A stretch of 64,000 nt of DNA from Endomychus coccineus (Eukaryota; Arthropoda; Insecta; Coleoptera; Endomychidae): assembly GCA_958510875.1 (NCBI GenBank), contig OY294068.1, positions 157,826,388 to 157,890,387 of the forward strand, in the 5' to 3' direction. Under the pieces are notes generated by a model. It searched no databases. It saw only the letters and a list, made by a program, of their open reading frames with translations, and had not been told where the DNA came from. Positions within the stretch are counted from its first letter, which is position 1; each line of letters starts with the position of its first letter. The translations under genes were made by a program, and so were the position numbers. Shown here one piece after another: positions 45,432-56,808 of this stretch.

Positions 45432-45647
45432 TTCAAACTGTTCTGGAGGTGTTGAGTAACGCGCTCCATCAGCCTCTAGCCTCAAGACCAATAAAAATAT
45501 TGGAGAAGCAGCAGATTTGAACCTGCTGTTTACATGATCATGCCCCCATTCGTAGTCGTCCTCTACTTCAAAGCATGGGACGCATGGTGCTTCAACCACA
45601 TTTATGAATATTTGGATCGAGTTCAACACCAACAATCTCAAAGTATA
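45432..45647 (-). CDS. Dnah1: Dynein heavy chain tail exon
   Basis: A phase-0 exon of 72 codons beginning YTLRLLVLNSIQIFINVVEA. It then has an acidic EVEDDYEWG patch, SPIFLLVLRL, and YSTPPEQFE at the end. The human DNAH1 tail has PLF..DLVLD...V.YSTPLEQFE at the same place (from memory). The acceptor is GTTGTTGCAG|T and the donor GAA|GTAAGT. Confidence 0.92.
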
Positions 45648-45964
45648 CTGCAACAACAGATGAAGTAGTCAAAATTCACCCCCTGAACTACCATGAAAAA
45701 TAACATCTTGGAAGAAAGATTACAATTAGTGAATCTTATATTTTGTTCTTGTGATATTTGTCAGGAGTATGATTCTAGTTGATTCATCCTTTGATGTATC
45801 AATACCATCTTGTGTACTATATGTTAAAACAAGATTTTTGTAGAAATTCTCGTTTTGTTGTTCTTGGTTTTTAAAAGACCAGTTACAAAATGACCCCGGA
45901 AATACCACAAGCACGAACTGAATTCTAAACTAAATTTCCACTATCTTAAGAATGTTTGATTTAC

Positions 45965-46132
45965 CTGCATTCTATACTTTACTAGTTCCATGAACCTGTA
46001 CATCTTTGATATCAAGTAAATGTCAAAGTTTTTCACGTTCAAATCGTACCAACCTTTTCCTATATCCCTCAAACACATCCTTATATTGAAAACCAGTGTT
46101 TCTATCCAGGGTCCTTTCAAATGTTTCAAAAG
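45965..46132 (-). CDS. Dnah1: Dynein heavy chain tail exon
   Basis: A phase-0 exon of 56 codons: LLKHLKGPWIETLVFNIRMC, then LRDIGKGWYDLN and SKMYRFMELVKYRMQ. The GKGW.DLN and KLMEMV-like pattern is characteristic of the DNAH1 tail. The acceptor is TTATTTCAG|C and the donor CAG|GTAAAT. Confidence 0.9.
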
Positions 46133-48131
46133 CTGAAATAATTTATCACTTTAGATGCGAGACAATTGGAAGGTTGAAAATCCTCCTGTGAAGGGAAATG
46201 CAAAGTATTGAAGTTCTCGCCTGAAAATTCTCTCTAAAATATCTTTTTTTGAAGTTGAGTTATTTGATTTTTCGAATTTTCGCTGTACGGTATTCCCAAA
46301 TAAAGTTCTGATGGAAGTTCTGATTAGCACAAGAACAGATCGAACATAATCAGAAATCAATTTTTCGCAATTTTCCGGCTCCAAATTTTGGTGCTCAGGA
46401 CTTGTAAATGATATTGGTGCTCAGAACTTGTAAATGATATAATTATTTCGGTAGAGCGAAAATTTAAAAAGAAATAATTTTTATTCTCAAAAAAGTCAAA
46501 ACTATTATTTAAAATTATGAAGAACTCATGAACTGTACCTCACATCTATCGGAAACTAGCCGCTCATGACTAATTTGTTTCAAAAAAGCGGCGCCGTGGA
46601 GTTAGGGCCACAAAAGTTTTTTTTTAGTTGTTGAAAGTATTTCAAGGAAACTTTGGGAATTATTGGGGTAGAACACCAGAGTGTTCCTTTGCTTCTTTGG
46701 GAAAATATTTCTAATTTTCCAAAAAAGCGAGTCTAACTTCAAAGGAACAAGAATTCAGCAAAATATAATCATAATATTTGAGAGTGGTATCCAATGTTGC
46801 AGTGTAGGTTACTCGTATCTAATCATTTGTCCAATTTAATCAAAATAGAGCAATTATTTACATTTAATATGACTTAGATTCAGTTCACAAGATACAGATT
46901 ATTTTGATTATAAACATCAATTCGATTGCAAAAATGTTAATATATCAACAAAAGGAACCAATTATTTGAAAGATCTATCCTGGAGATAATTCACGTTATA
47001 CGTGACTCTTAGTGTAAATCATTGAACAGACGTTCAATCATTAAGTCAAATTTATACAAATTAATTCAATTAATTAAGACCCTCGCAAATTCCTACATAC
47101 GTCTTTATAATGTCGAAGGTATATTTTAGGTAGAATGCTGAAATAATCAATATTTCTAGTAAGGTCTGACAACCTTTTCCTATTACCTCATAACTCCCGA
47201 ACATCAGGTTCAAAAGTGGATACTTGAGTGTATTAGAGTTTCATTTGTCAGACTTATTCTCATATTGCATGAGATGACTTCGATTACTAGAGACAGATTG
47301 TCATGCAGTGGCTTCTTGATACATATTCATATATGTAGTGATAAGAATATTGCTAAGCAGCGGATTCTTGATTCAGATACTTAAAACATTGATATGTTAT
47401 AATTTCGATTACTCGTGTTTCTGTTCGTTTCGGCGACGTGGTTATTTTTAATTGAAATTAGTGGGATAATAAGGACACCTTGTGATGATACAATTAGTTT
47501 TAAGAAATCACGTGTTATACATTGATATGTTTCCTGATGATGGTCGTGAGAGCTAAACGTGCGTAAAGACGAAAATAGTAAACAGTGTGTCCTATCTCCC
47601 GAGTTTTTAAATGTAATTGATACAGTTTGTAATACAAGATGTCATCTATTGGCCGATTGACAAACAAATACAGCTTCAAAAACCGCGCATAACTGCAGTT
47701 AAATACAGTGGCTCTATACAAGACAGTGGCGAGAACAGGCCTCAACTTGGCAAATAATGCAGCTCATTTGTTTGGTACATAGACAATACTTATAAAAACT
47801 TAAAAGTCTTGTACGTTATAGGTGTTTGACACTTCAACCAAAGTATATCATTATGTGCTTATTTTGTTTATTTCATAGTTCTGTGTTGTTCATATTACAT
47901 TGTTCTTGTGTATATTATATTTAAGTGATTTATATCTTCTTCTTATAAAAAAGTAATGTAGGGTGATAAACTTCTAATTAATAAGTGAAGAATTATTGAT
48001 TTTGAGGTCTTTGTTTCACTGGTAAGTATTCATTTTCATTGTGTCAAAGTGTCAAAACTGTGAAGCATCTATAACCTCATAAGGTACAACACTTTTTAGC
48101 ACACATAATAATTGTATGGTCTATGTACAAA
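46133..48131. other. Intron, mostly unassigned
   Basis: A minus-strand stretch at 46151-46384 (YVRSVLVLIRTSIRTLFGNT) is open and lies next to a dynein exon, but no donor would let it join in frame and the neighbouring exons already fit each other. Near 47531, CCTGATGATGGTCGTGAGAG resembles a decayed hammerhead-type core. Otherwise nothing. Confidence 0.45.
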
Positions 48132-48663
48132 GGGGTCATTCACAAATTACGTAACGCAGTTTTGGGGGGGAGGGGGTCATGGATTCGTAACATTTTGTGA
48201 TGAAGGGGGGTGGAGGTTTATACGGTCGCGTTACGTAACAAAATGTTGATACAAATAAATTTTTAGTTTGAATATTGTATTTGAAACAAACGGGCGTACT
48301 TAAAGTATTTTAAATTTAAGCGCGAATTCTGAGCAGCCGATAAAGTAGAATTCCTGGCGATTCAAATCATCTGTTTTTATTTACCGTTTGAGTATCCATA
48401 TAAATAAGCACACATCTCTCGACACAAGTGTGATGATTGGATTTTCTACTTTTACAACTAAGAAACAATGTCTCGTGAGAACAAAAATTTGTATAGCAAA
48501 TTGTTTTTGATACAACAAAATGAGAATTTGAGGGGGCATACATTTATAACACGTTACGTAATATCACGGGGGGGACTCAATGGTTTGTTACGGTTCGCGA
48601 CCAAGGGGGAGGGGGGATGGAAAAATAGTGAAAAGCAGCGTTACATAATTTGTGAATGACCCC
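48132..48663. mobile_element. MITE-like element with TIR GGGGTCATTCACAAATTACG
   Basis: The left end GGGGTCATTCACAAATTACG and the right end, complement of GGGGTCATTCACAAATTATG, are inverted. Length 532 bp. G-rich blocks follow each end (about 48165-48190 and 48560-48615). A TATAAATA box at about 48397 precedes ATG 48468 of a 63-codon ORF (MSRENKNLYSKLFLIQQNEN) without known relatives. Similar termini are common in insect genomes (from memory). Confidence 0.75.
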
Positions 48664-48981
48664 AAAAGACAAATGAGTTATATTATTTGCTAAAACATGG
48701 CCGAACCAATCAAAAATTGTTGAACTGTTGTCGCCACTATATTTATAGTCATAGTCTATGAACACAGTTGCAATTTGATTTGTACAAATACGGGCATAAC
48801 TGCAGCTAGATAAAGTCCCTATGAGAGACTCTACAGTTAGATACAGTGAGTTAAGAAAGTAGAGTTTATTGAAACGATGGTATGGGTTTTGAATTGACTG
48901 TTTGGAAATATGATTAAGAAATTTTGGATTTCATGTTTTGAACAAAGTGCCGAAATTTATATGATATTGCCAATTACTTAC

Positions 48982-49196
48982 ATTGCTACCGATATGCGTC
49001 TGAACTGATTCGAATTCTTCCAGAGACACATGTTTCGCGCCAAATGTAGGCGTAAACAAAGACATACAGGCCACTTTCATGCATTCCGCTACAACATGTT
49101 CCATTGCCCTGTATGTTTCACCTAACACATAAATATTCATCCATTTGTAATACTTTTTCTTCTTCTGGTAGTCAATAACGCCAGTTAGTACTTTCT
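48982..49196 (-). CDS. Dnah1: Dynein heavy chain tail exon
   Basis: Two leading bases complete Glu, then 71 codons follow: KVLTGVIDYQKKKKYYKWMN through an Ala/Cys-rich helix to EFESVQTHIGSN. The acceptor is TTTTTTGTAG|AG and the donor AAT|GTAAGT. It ends on a whole codon and reads straight into the LLKHLKG exon. The basic cluster KKKKYYKW is the most distinctive feature. Confidence 0.87.
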
Positions 49197-49334
49197 CTAC
49201 AAAAAATATAGTATATATACAGCCTTACGACAAGTCATCGTCAAAGTTTAACGCTAGAAGCTATATATAGAAGGATCTAATTATGAATACTTGCAAATGA
49301 TCTAAAATAGGCATTTCTTCCAAACTATACGTCA

Positions 49335-49710
49335 ATGACAATAAAGCTGGGTTCGCCCAGCTTGTGTCAAGCAATGGGTTCCTTGAGTGGTCTAAATGTA
49401 GAGATGATGTGGGTCTCAGGATACTGTGGCATCCAGGGCATCGAAAAAGCTGATGTATCAGCCAGTTCATCAGCCTCATATACAGGCGCAGAATCTCTGC
49501 ACGGAGTGGAAACAAACCGCTTTCCGAGGATGTACATGGGACTGTGCCACACAATAACAAAGGGAGCCAATGGAATGAAGCTGAAATGCACCATCGGAAA
49601 ACATTTATCAAAGAACCTCTGAAGAACAGAACTGAAGCCCTACTCAACATGAGTAGGTACCAGATCCGAACAATGACAACTGGCAAAATGGGACGGTACA
49701 TTGAAGATAT
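49335..49710 (+). pseudogene. LINE RNase H C-terminal remnant
   Basis: The plus frame reads VEMMWVSGYCGIQGIEKADV, equivalent to the W.PGH.GI.GNE.AD block of Jockey/RTE-type RNase H; Pro, His and Asn are replaced. A shifted frame adds MSRYQIRTMTTGKMGRYIED, the usual segment after RNase H. Confidence 0.75.
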
Positions 49711-50008
49711 TTCCTGCGGACAATGGAGCAAAGGGAAAGAAACATTAAAACATAACATGATATTAAACTTCATTCACTATAAGATTGATATTATACTTGG
49801 TTAGTTTTACAACCAATTCAATTGAACAATTTCCCTAAGTAAGTGCTACGCTATCTTCGTCAAACCAGGTACATTTCATTTTTACAGTTGGCAACACTTT
49901 ACAGAGTTGCCGACATAAATCGTAGATTCACTAAATTGACTTGACAGTTCATAATTTTTGAATCTAAATTTTGATAGAATTAAAATTCAAAAGTACATAA
50001 ATAGTTCA

Positions 50009-51933
50009 GGCATTAAGGAAGAAAATCGACGATTTTTGTCCGAATTTCCGCGAAGTCTAATTTTGGTCTATTCCCATGTATTTTAAACCGCTGAACACGA
50101 TGATGTAGTTTAAATTTGGGTTAATCCTGTGCTCGAAAAACTATGGCTATTTTTTTAACTTAAAAATGACCATTTCTCGATTTTTGGCGTTTTGAGACAA
50201 AACTATGGGCTGTATGGAGAAAAGTTAATAAGCGATTTTTTCTCCGATTCGAAGTCGATTCGAGGTCGTGGGCCCAAGATAGGGCCCATTTAGTGTTTTT
50301 TAACACATTGAAGAATTGAGTATATGTCGAAGAGCTTGTTGTTTTTTTCATATTCTGTTTCAGCCAAAATTTCTCTTCTTTCGATTTCTGGTATTTTGAA
50401 CTACCTCTTTTTTTGGGGCCAAAATCGGCTATTTTGAAAAATCTGTATTTCACGAATTTCAAACGAAATAATCATGTTATCTATCTAAAACCAAATTCAT
50501 TCGAAAGATTTCATTATTCTGCACCTAATATTCAAAATTCAAGCATTTTGGTTCAAAGACATAACTTTGGTGCCATTTTGAAAATATTGGACCACTGAGA
50601 TATTCAAATTTTTTGAGGTTAGACATTTTACACGAAACCCAAATTTTACGTTCTATTAGAAGTTTTCATAGCAAGTATTTTAAGTCTAAACAGATCGATT
50701 TGGGTTGAGTAGAAATGGAACTATCCTAATAAATGTGTTTAGAGCCTCTAGAGGGCCCAATTTTGAACCTATCGACAAAAATCTCGGAGCAAATTACAGA
50801 GAAATACATCGGCTATTCAAGTTCGATACAGCGTACGGAGATTCGTTTACAGTTCCAAGCTATAACGAATTTCATCATTAAAAACTAGCTCGGAATTTCG
50901 TTTAGTGGCAATAAGCGGGGGTCGCTAGAATAGATTCCGCGCGCGAAACAATCCTTTTTTAATTGTTTCAAAGTGCACCTGCATGTTTATAATCGTTTTG
51001 TGTGAATGTCTGAGTGTATGCCGACGTGTATATGTGACCGTGAAATGATGTTAGGTGTTACATAACAAATATCAATAATTAAACAAAAAAATAAGATTGA
51101 ATAATTTTGTTTTTTTTACATTTTTTTTGTGTTATACATTTCATATTTATTAAAAAATTATCTGTATTTCTAATTATTAACAAATAACCTAAGTTTTCGT
51201 TATCACTGTCAGCATATATTGTTAATGATGTAATATGATCATTATTGATATACGGATCTTTGTGCTCTGCTTCATCATCTAAGTTTGATAAAATTTGATC
51301 GTCGCAATTGTCATTGATAACATCATCGTTATCGTCATCATCTTCATCATAGTATTCATTTCATTGATCCAACGAGATGGGGGTGGAGAAATAGTTCAAA
51401 TGAACTTACTCCTAAACAAACAGTAAAAAATGCACGTCCCGATAACATGATTATTTCATCTGAAATTCGTAAAATACAGTTTTTTCAAAATGGCTGATTT
51501 TGGCGCCAAAAAATGAGTTGGTCAGGATACCAGCAATCGAAAGAAGAGGAATAAGACTGAACCAGAATATGAAAAAAACAAAAACTCTTTGACATGTACT
51601 TAATTCTTCAATGTGCTAAAAAATACAATAAATGGGCCCTATCTTGAGCCCACGATCTAGAATCGACTTGGGACCGGAGCCAAAAATAGCGTATCAATGT
51701 TCCCAATAACTCTTGTTTGAAAATGTTTTCATACAAACCATAGTTTAGTCTCAAAACGCAAAAAATCGAAAAATAGCCATTTTTAGGTTCAAAAAATGGT
51801 CATAGTTTTTCGAGCACAGAGTCAATCCAAATTCAAACTACACCAACGTGTTCAGCGTATCAAAATACATAAGAATAGACCAAAGTTTGACCTCGCGGAA
51901 ATTAGGACAAAAAAATTCCTTAAATGCATGGAC
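50009..51933. repeat. Foldback element, copy 3, with internal region
   Basis: Arms at about 50009-50485 and 51444-51933 are inverse complements (GGGCCCATTTAGTGTTTTTT near 50283 against its complement near 51632). Unlike copies 1 and 2, it keeps about 950 bp between the arms, including an acidic ORF. The arms are about 80-85% identical by eye and differ by substitutions and small indels. Confidence 0.88.
51115..51372 (-). other. Acidic ORF inside the foldback element
   Basis: The minus strand is open from a stop near 51372: NEYYDEDDDDNDDVINDNCD, then DQILSNLDDEAEHKDPYI, then SLTIYADSDNENLG. It has no ATG in frame at the start, so it is either an exon of a longer element protein or a remnant. 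Acidic N-terminal regions like this are common in piggyBac and related transposases, but no catalytic domain is present. Confidence 0.45.
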
Positions 51934-52133
51934 TAAAACAACTCTTCCCAGAACTGTAATTCTGCGTTCTACGTAAATTTAAGTAGTGTGCTGTGTAAAT
52001 TGTGAAACGTGTGGCAAAATTTTTCCACAGGAAAATGGAGGTGTAAATACGTCTTCTGAGGGAGCTCAGAGAGTAAGACTCTCCTGCTCATAGAGAATGG
52101 TTTTCGAGTTTGGACGAGAACTCCACGTCTTTC

Positions 52134-52349
52134 TCATAACGTTTGTTTATCCCGCAACTCTCGGAGGTCGTCGAGCCCGGTGATTGATGTGATTCTGATC
52201 GTTGGATCGGGTCCAGTGGTGTCTAGGGAACCCCGTTCGGCCATTTCATCGACCATGTCGTTTCCTCTCACCCACACTAGCTGATGTTTGTTCCTTATGG
52301 GTAATTCAGTCAGGATCTCTCTGCACTTCAAAACAAGTCTAGAAGTCAC
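52134..52349 (-). pseudogene. LINE RNase H fragment
   Basis: Reads SRLVLKCREILTELPIRNKH, then QLVWVRGNDMVDEMAERGS, a degraded form of the R....+L..L+....V.LVWVPGHS...NE.AD..A.. block. The end of the family domain is missing. Confidence 0.65.
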
Positions 52350-52359
52350 TTTTCCTTCC

Positions 52360-52600
52360 CGTATTCGTAAAAATGTTCTTCCACCAATTTTTCGACTATT
52401 TCTATAGATTCTAATAGTTTAAGTTTTCTACCCTCCGTAGTTGCATGTGAACTATTCAGGGTTTCTAGTGGAGGAAAACGGTGGTAGGTTTCTATAAAGT
52501 TGTTTGAAAAAATACTTTTATTTAATTGAAATGACCACTTTATGGAAACCCAACACCGTTTTCCACCACTAGAAAACCTAAATGCTTCACATATAATCAC
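52360..52600 (-). pseudogene. Penelope-like element C-terminal remnant, minus copy
   Basis: The minus frame has FPPLETLNSSHATTEGRKLK, then LLESIEIVEKLVEE. GRKL.LLE.+EI is the end of Penelope-like polyproteins after the GIY-YIG nuclease. About 100 bp is shared, in inverse orientation, with the plus copy starting near 52545, so the two tails form a palindrome centred near 52517. Confidence 0.65.
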
Positions 52601-52925
52601 AAAGGGTAGAAAACTCAATCCATTAGAATCTATAGAAATATTTAAACACTACAATCCTTCAAACAATTTACTTAACGAGCAGCTAGACTGAGGAAATTCC
52701 AGTTCGTTAACCCTGTTAAATTCCACGTAATACAATCCTTAGAATGTAATTGCAGACAGTTTAATCCCTTGCCTATTTGAACACAATTAACCATTAATTC
52801 TTAGAATCGATTCCCTACATTATAAATTTCGTATAAATACTATGATGTTTCAGTGTTTTCTCATTGTATGTTTTAATAATGAACTGTAAAGCTTGAAATT
52901 TTAAATAAAGTCATATTTAACAAAA
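52545..52925 (+). pseudogene. Penelope-like element C-terminus and 3' UTR, plus copy
   Basis: The plus frame reads PPLENLNASHIITKGRKLNP, then LESIEIFKHYNPSNNLLNEQ, then LD and TGA at about 52688. L.NEQ.+ before the stop is typical of Penelope-like elements. Then about 230 bp of AT-rich 3' region with AAATAAAG at about 52902. Confidence 0.68.
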
Positions 52926-53023
52926 TTTCTTGTTTTTATCTGTAAAATTGGCATATCACAAGATAACCGACAGCTATCTACATTCCCTGATTACTTTTCA
53001 GATTCAAATACAAATGTTCTTAC

Positions 53024-53159
53024 CTCTCTGAGGTGGGGGTGGCTCTATCATTTTCTTCGGAACCATCGAAATAGTATCGGCGTGAGCATTCTTCATGCTT
53101 GAAATGAATTGCAATTCTCCATGGGTGCGTTTGTAACTCAGGTTCAGGTCATTTTCTAG
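53024..53159 (-). CDS. Dnah1: Dynein heavy chain tail exon with Pro-rich end
   Basis: Encodes 45 codons plus one base, beginning LENDLNLSYKRTHGELQF and ending KKMIEPPPPQR. Two AG acceptors lie four bases apart. Only the upstream one (AAG|CTAG) keeps the frame from the preceding exon; the inner one gives a stop within a few codons. The donor is GAG|GTAAGA. The leftover G plus AG of the next exon makes a Glu codon. Confidence 0.85.
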
Positions 53160-53466
53160 CTTCATTCATAACAAATAACAATAATTTAACTCGTAGTTGC
53201 TGCTTATAAGCGAATAAACGGTTGTTCTAAACTTCTTGATGAATCATGCTTATATTTATGTTAAGAACATGGTCATATAAGTGAATTGACTAATAAATGA
53301 AACGTGGATGTTAAATAGCGATATAGTTCAGTCAATGGCGGGGTATTTCCCCAGAATTGTTTAAACCGCCACCAATTAATATGAAATTTTTTGAAGATTT
53401 CGGAGATCGTCCAAAATGAATTTTTAGCTTGGAAGGGGGTGCGCTTTTGCCTTGTGGTGGTCTCAA

Positions 53467-54093
53467 CCATAGACCTATTATCCTAAGGAGACAGATTTGT
53501 TTACATTTAAACACGATCAGACATTGCCAAAATTTCGGGCCACTCAGACCGCTGTATATTACAAGTATGGCCATATGGAATGTGCTGTTGCCGGATTAGT
53601 TGTTCGGTGTGCCGAATTGAGATTTGGAATTATTATAAAAACGTCCATAGCATTATTTATTGGTTATATTAGTAGCAATACTGTTGAAATGTCGTTTTCT
53701 CTGAAAAATATTCCATAATTTATGGGAACCTGGAATACACAATCGAATTATAGAATATTTACATTTTCAAATATAGAACTATTCCATTCCATTCCATAAT
53801 TTGATCAGAAGGCGAAAAGGCCGCGCACCTTTTATGAATGGGGGGGGACTTTGTTCTGTACTACGCAATCTGACAGCTTCCGTATTTCTCGTAGCTATTT
53901 CGAAGCGGTGTTGCCTTACAAGTGGTACCAAGTTTTCAATCATAGTTACAGCGTTGCCAATAAGGAGTTATTATGACTCGACGATAAAGAGGTCCGTTGG
54001 TTTTGTTTGTCATACTTCATGTAATCATTGCGACAAGGCAAATGAAGCTTTATGAATGAGATGTTTTGTCTCCTTAGTATAATAAGTCTATGG
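53467..54093. mobile_element. Transposon remnant or MITE with 27 bp TIR
   Basis: The left end CCATAGACCTATTATCCTAA continues GGAGACA. The right end, complement of CCATAGACTTATTATACTAA, is its inverse with two mismatches in the first 20 bases. About 627 bp with no recognised transposase. Confidence 0.75.
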
Positions 54094-54782
54094 TCACAAC
54101 CTTCCTTCGTGGGTGGAAATTAAATTTCGAAATGGCTCCTGGAATGAATAGAGTAATGCATTTTGAGGAAGTTGGATACTCCTTTCCAACGTTTTTTCGT
54201 AAAGGCCCTGAGTTATTTACAGTAAAGTTGAATATCTCTCGATACCATGATTTTGAAAGATTTTTGGTAAATAACTTGGCGACCTTACATTTCATAAAAA
54301 ATGTGAAATAACAAAAATTGAAGGCAATGAAAAAAGATCCCCGTTATCTCATTTCTAAAGGTTTTCCACCGAAAAACTTACAACTTCAACCATAAATAAC
54401 TCAGATTTTGCCAAATATCTCAAAGCAGACCAACTTTGCTACCGTTTGGGCTCAAACCGATGTCTCCAACAGTTTCGAAGTTACAGTCTTTAAATTTAGG
54501 CAAAATTTACAAAAAGGTAAAATGTGATTTTTACCCAGTACATACCTTCTAAATGACTAGTCATATGGTTATATCCAATATAATAAATTCCATACTGGAG
54601 TGAAGCAGCTACAATTCGATCACCAAATTGTTTCGCTACGTCAAATTGATCACAAGATACAGCTTTTGATGTTCAATAGTTTTGAACTTTATGTACAGAT
54701 TCTTAGTTTCTACTACGTAAAACTACTAGAACCTTCAAAAACACTAGACGTCCTAGATATTTGATATTGCTAGACACATTTA

Positions 54783-55788
54783 CAGGGATATCAAAAATTA
54801 TCTTCGTCAAGGGTGGTTGTGGAATCTAAAACGTGTGTCTTACTTTACGTTTGAAATAATTATGTCACTGTCACACTGACATAAGTTTTGAAGTTTCTAA
54901 ATGTGCGAAATTTCGCAATTTTATTCGATAGTTGTTACCCTTACAAGTTTCTAGCGCTTCTGACTACGCAATTTTCACTTCGCCTATCGAAATTAGAAGG
55001 TTCGAATTGTATAGAAACACAATTGCATGAACGCCAGACGTCCTATGTTATTAGCTACGAACGTGATCATTTTGACACGTGCCTCGAGGAGCTCACTGCG
55101 CGTGAGTTAGAGTTTATACATTTTACCTCGATCTTGTTAATATGGGGCCGTTTCGAGCCCCGTGCGACCGGCGCCAGTTGTGATAAAGTGTTTTCGGCTA
55201 TGGGCCGCTAGCTTTTACCCGCTTCGTGTATACTTTAGTAGCTAGAAAATGCCCTTTGGTACGTCGCACATCAGACGCTCGTAGCTGACAGCCGACACTA
55301 CCTGTTTCTTTTTGAATTAAATTTTCGTATTCAAAAGACATTTTGGGGCCCGAGACTATGCTATTAAGTTGACCCGGTTCATAATCTAACGACATGGATC
55401 GAAAACCGCACTCCAAATGTCGCCATAAAGTCGTAGGAGGGAGCACTATTATGCACTTTTCTAACTTGCGAGCTACGCGCTCCTCACGTGCACGTCATTC
55501 GATTTACGTAAAATTAACCCATTTAAAACGATTTTCGACCCGGTTTGGGGCCGTTGCAACCTTGTAAAAGGTTCAAAGTTAACATTTCGATCATTCATTG
55601 ACTTGTTACTAGAACCGTTATTTCATAATTTGTAGTTCATTATTGTTTTACAACTGAAATAAATAGGTATGAAATTTGTAGGTTATTGATGATGTCAGTG
55701 TGACAGTGATAATTATTTCAAACGAAAGTAAGACACACGTTTTAGATTCCACAACCACCATTGACCAAGATAATTTTTGATATCCTGG
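54783..55788. mobile_element. Non-autonomous TIR element with about 105 bp inverted ends
   Basis: Flanked by TA. The ends match in CAGGGATATCAAAAATTATC against the complement of CCAGGATATCAAAAATTATC and run on through GTGGTTGTGGAATCTAAAAC and GTCACTGTCACACTGACAT. 1,006 bp. The interior is relatively GC-rich and has an open plus-strand stretch (54888-55211) without family resemblance. TA flanks suggest Tc1-mariner mobilisation. Confidence 0.82.
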
Positions 55789-56804
55789 TATTTTCATATT
55801 ACATTGGCACGGAATACAACGATCACTGATTGATAGATATTCTTCACACTTATATATCACATGCACCTTAGCCTCATTGTCCACTATTTAGCACCCTTAC
55901 CGACATTTATACAATATTCTATGAAATGCAACATTACATCACAGTTGGTGGATGCGTCGGGAGAAATTGAATCACAGCTTGGTAAGAGAGATTTGTACGG
56001 GCGGTGTAGTAGATATACACAGTAAAACGAACGGAATTTTTTGAACTAATACCCATTCCTATAACGCCATCAGTACTAGATATATAACAGTGATGTAAAA
56101 AAAATAACGATGCACCCTTTAAATAATTAATAAACTTAGAAATTTGTTCTCTAGATCGCCAGTAACAGTACCTCTATAGATATTCAGTCTCGAGTAACCT
56201 GCAGTGCTATCGGTCGATATCTCTGTTGAGGTATAAAATCTCTTTGACATAAATGTCCCACTAAGATGAGCGCGTCTGAAATAAGAGACTAGAGAGAGAC
56301 CTCTGTCTCCTTCGGAACGATTAATGGTGGTTGGGATATGTCAGACGACTGACGACTTGACGAGACTTTAGCAACTGCATTCGGATGTAAGCGAATCAGT
56401 CAGATTGTTTGCCTACTAATGAACGTAACATATAGTTGGACTTCAGTAACCTATTTTTCCTAGTACCCCCAGAGAAAATGATGTTCACGACCCCTGAATT
56501 AGAGTAGAAAACAGCACTCTTCTTCCTAGGGAGGTAATATTTCTAACAAGTTATTACGTTTAGATTTTCCTACAGCCATTTTTTAAAAAGCTCATACTCT
56601 TTTTCGTATCATTCACGAGATTTAATTGTAGGAGATTTAGCCACCAATTTGGCGGATTCTGAAATCTCTTGAAGGATAAGGCGTCCAGGAAATATAACAA
56701 ACTGGCCGCTAGTCTCATAAGTAGTTCAAAAATTTGTGGAATCAGTAAACGAAAGACAAATTCACTGGTACTCACTCTTATATTTATGTTGAGAGTTTTG
56801 CCGG
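55789..56804. other. Intron, nothing recognised
   Basis: No repeat, ORF or structured element found. Confidence 0.5.
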
Positions 56805-56808
56805 TAGT

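Noticed and set aside
46151..46384. Open minus-strand stretch as an extra dynein exon
   Set aside because: No usable donor; the exons on either side already join in phase and read as continuous dynein.
48468..48659. Independent host gene starting at ATG 48468
   Set aside because: It lies wholly inside a MITE-like element, has no family and runs into the G-rich end of the element; kept only as a note.
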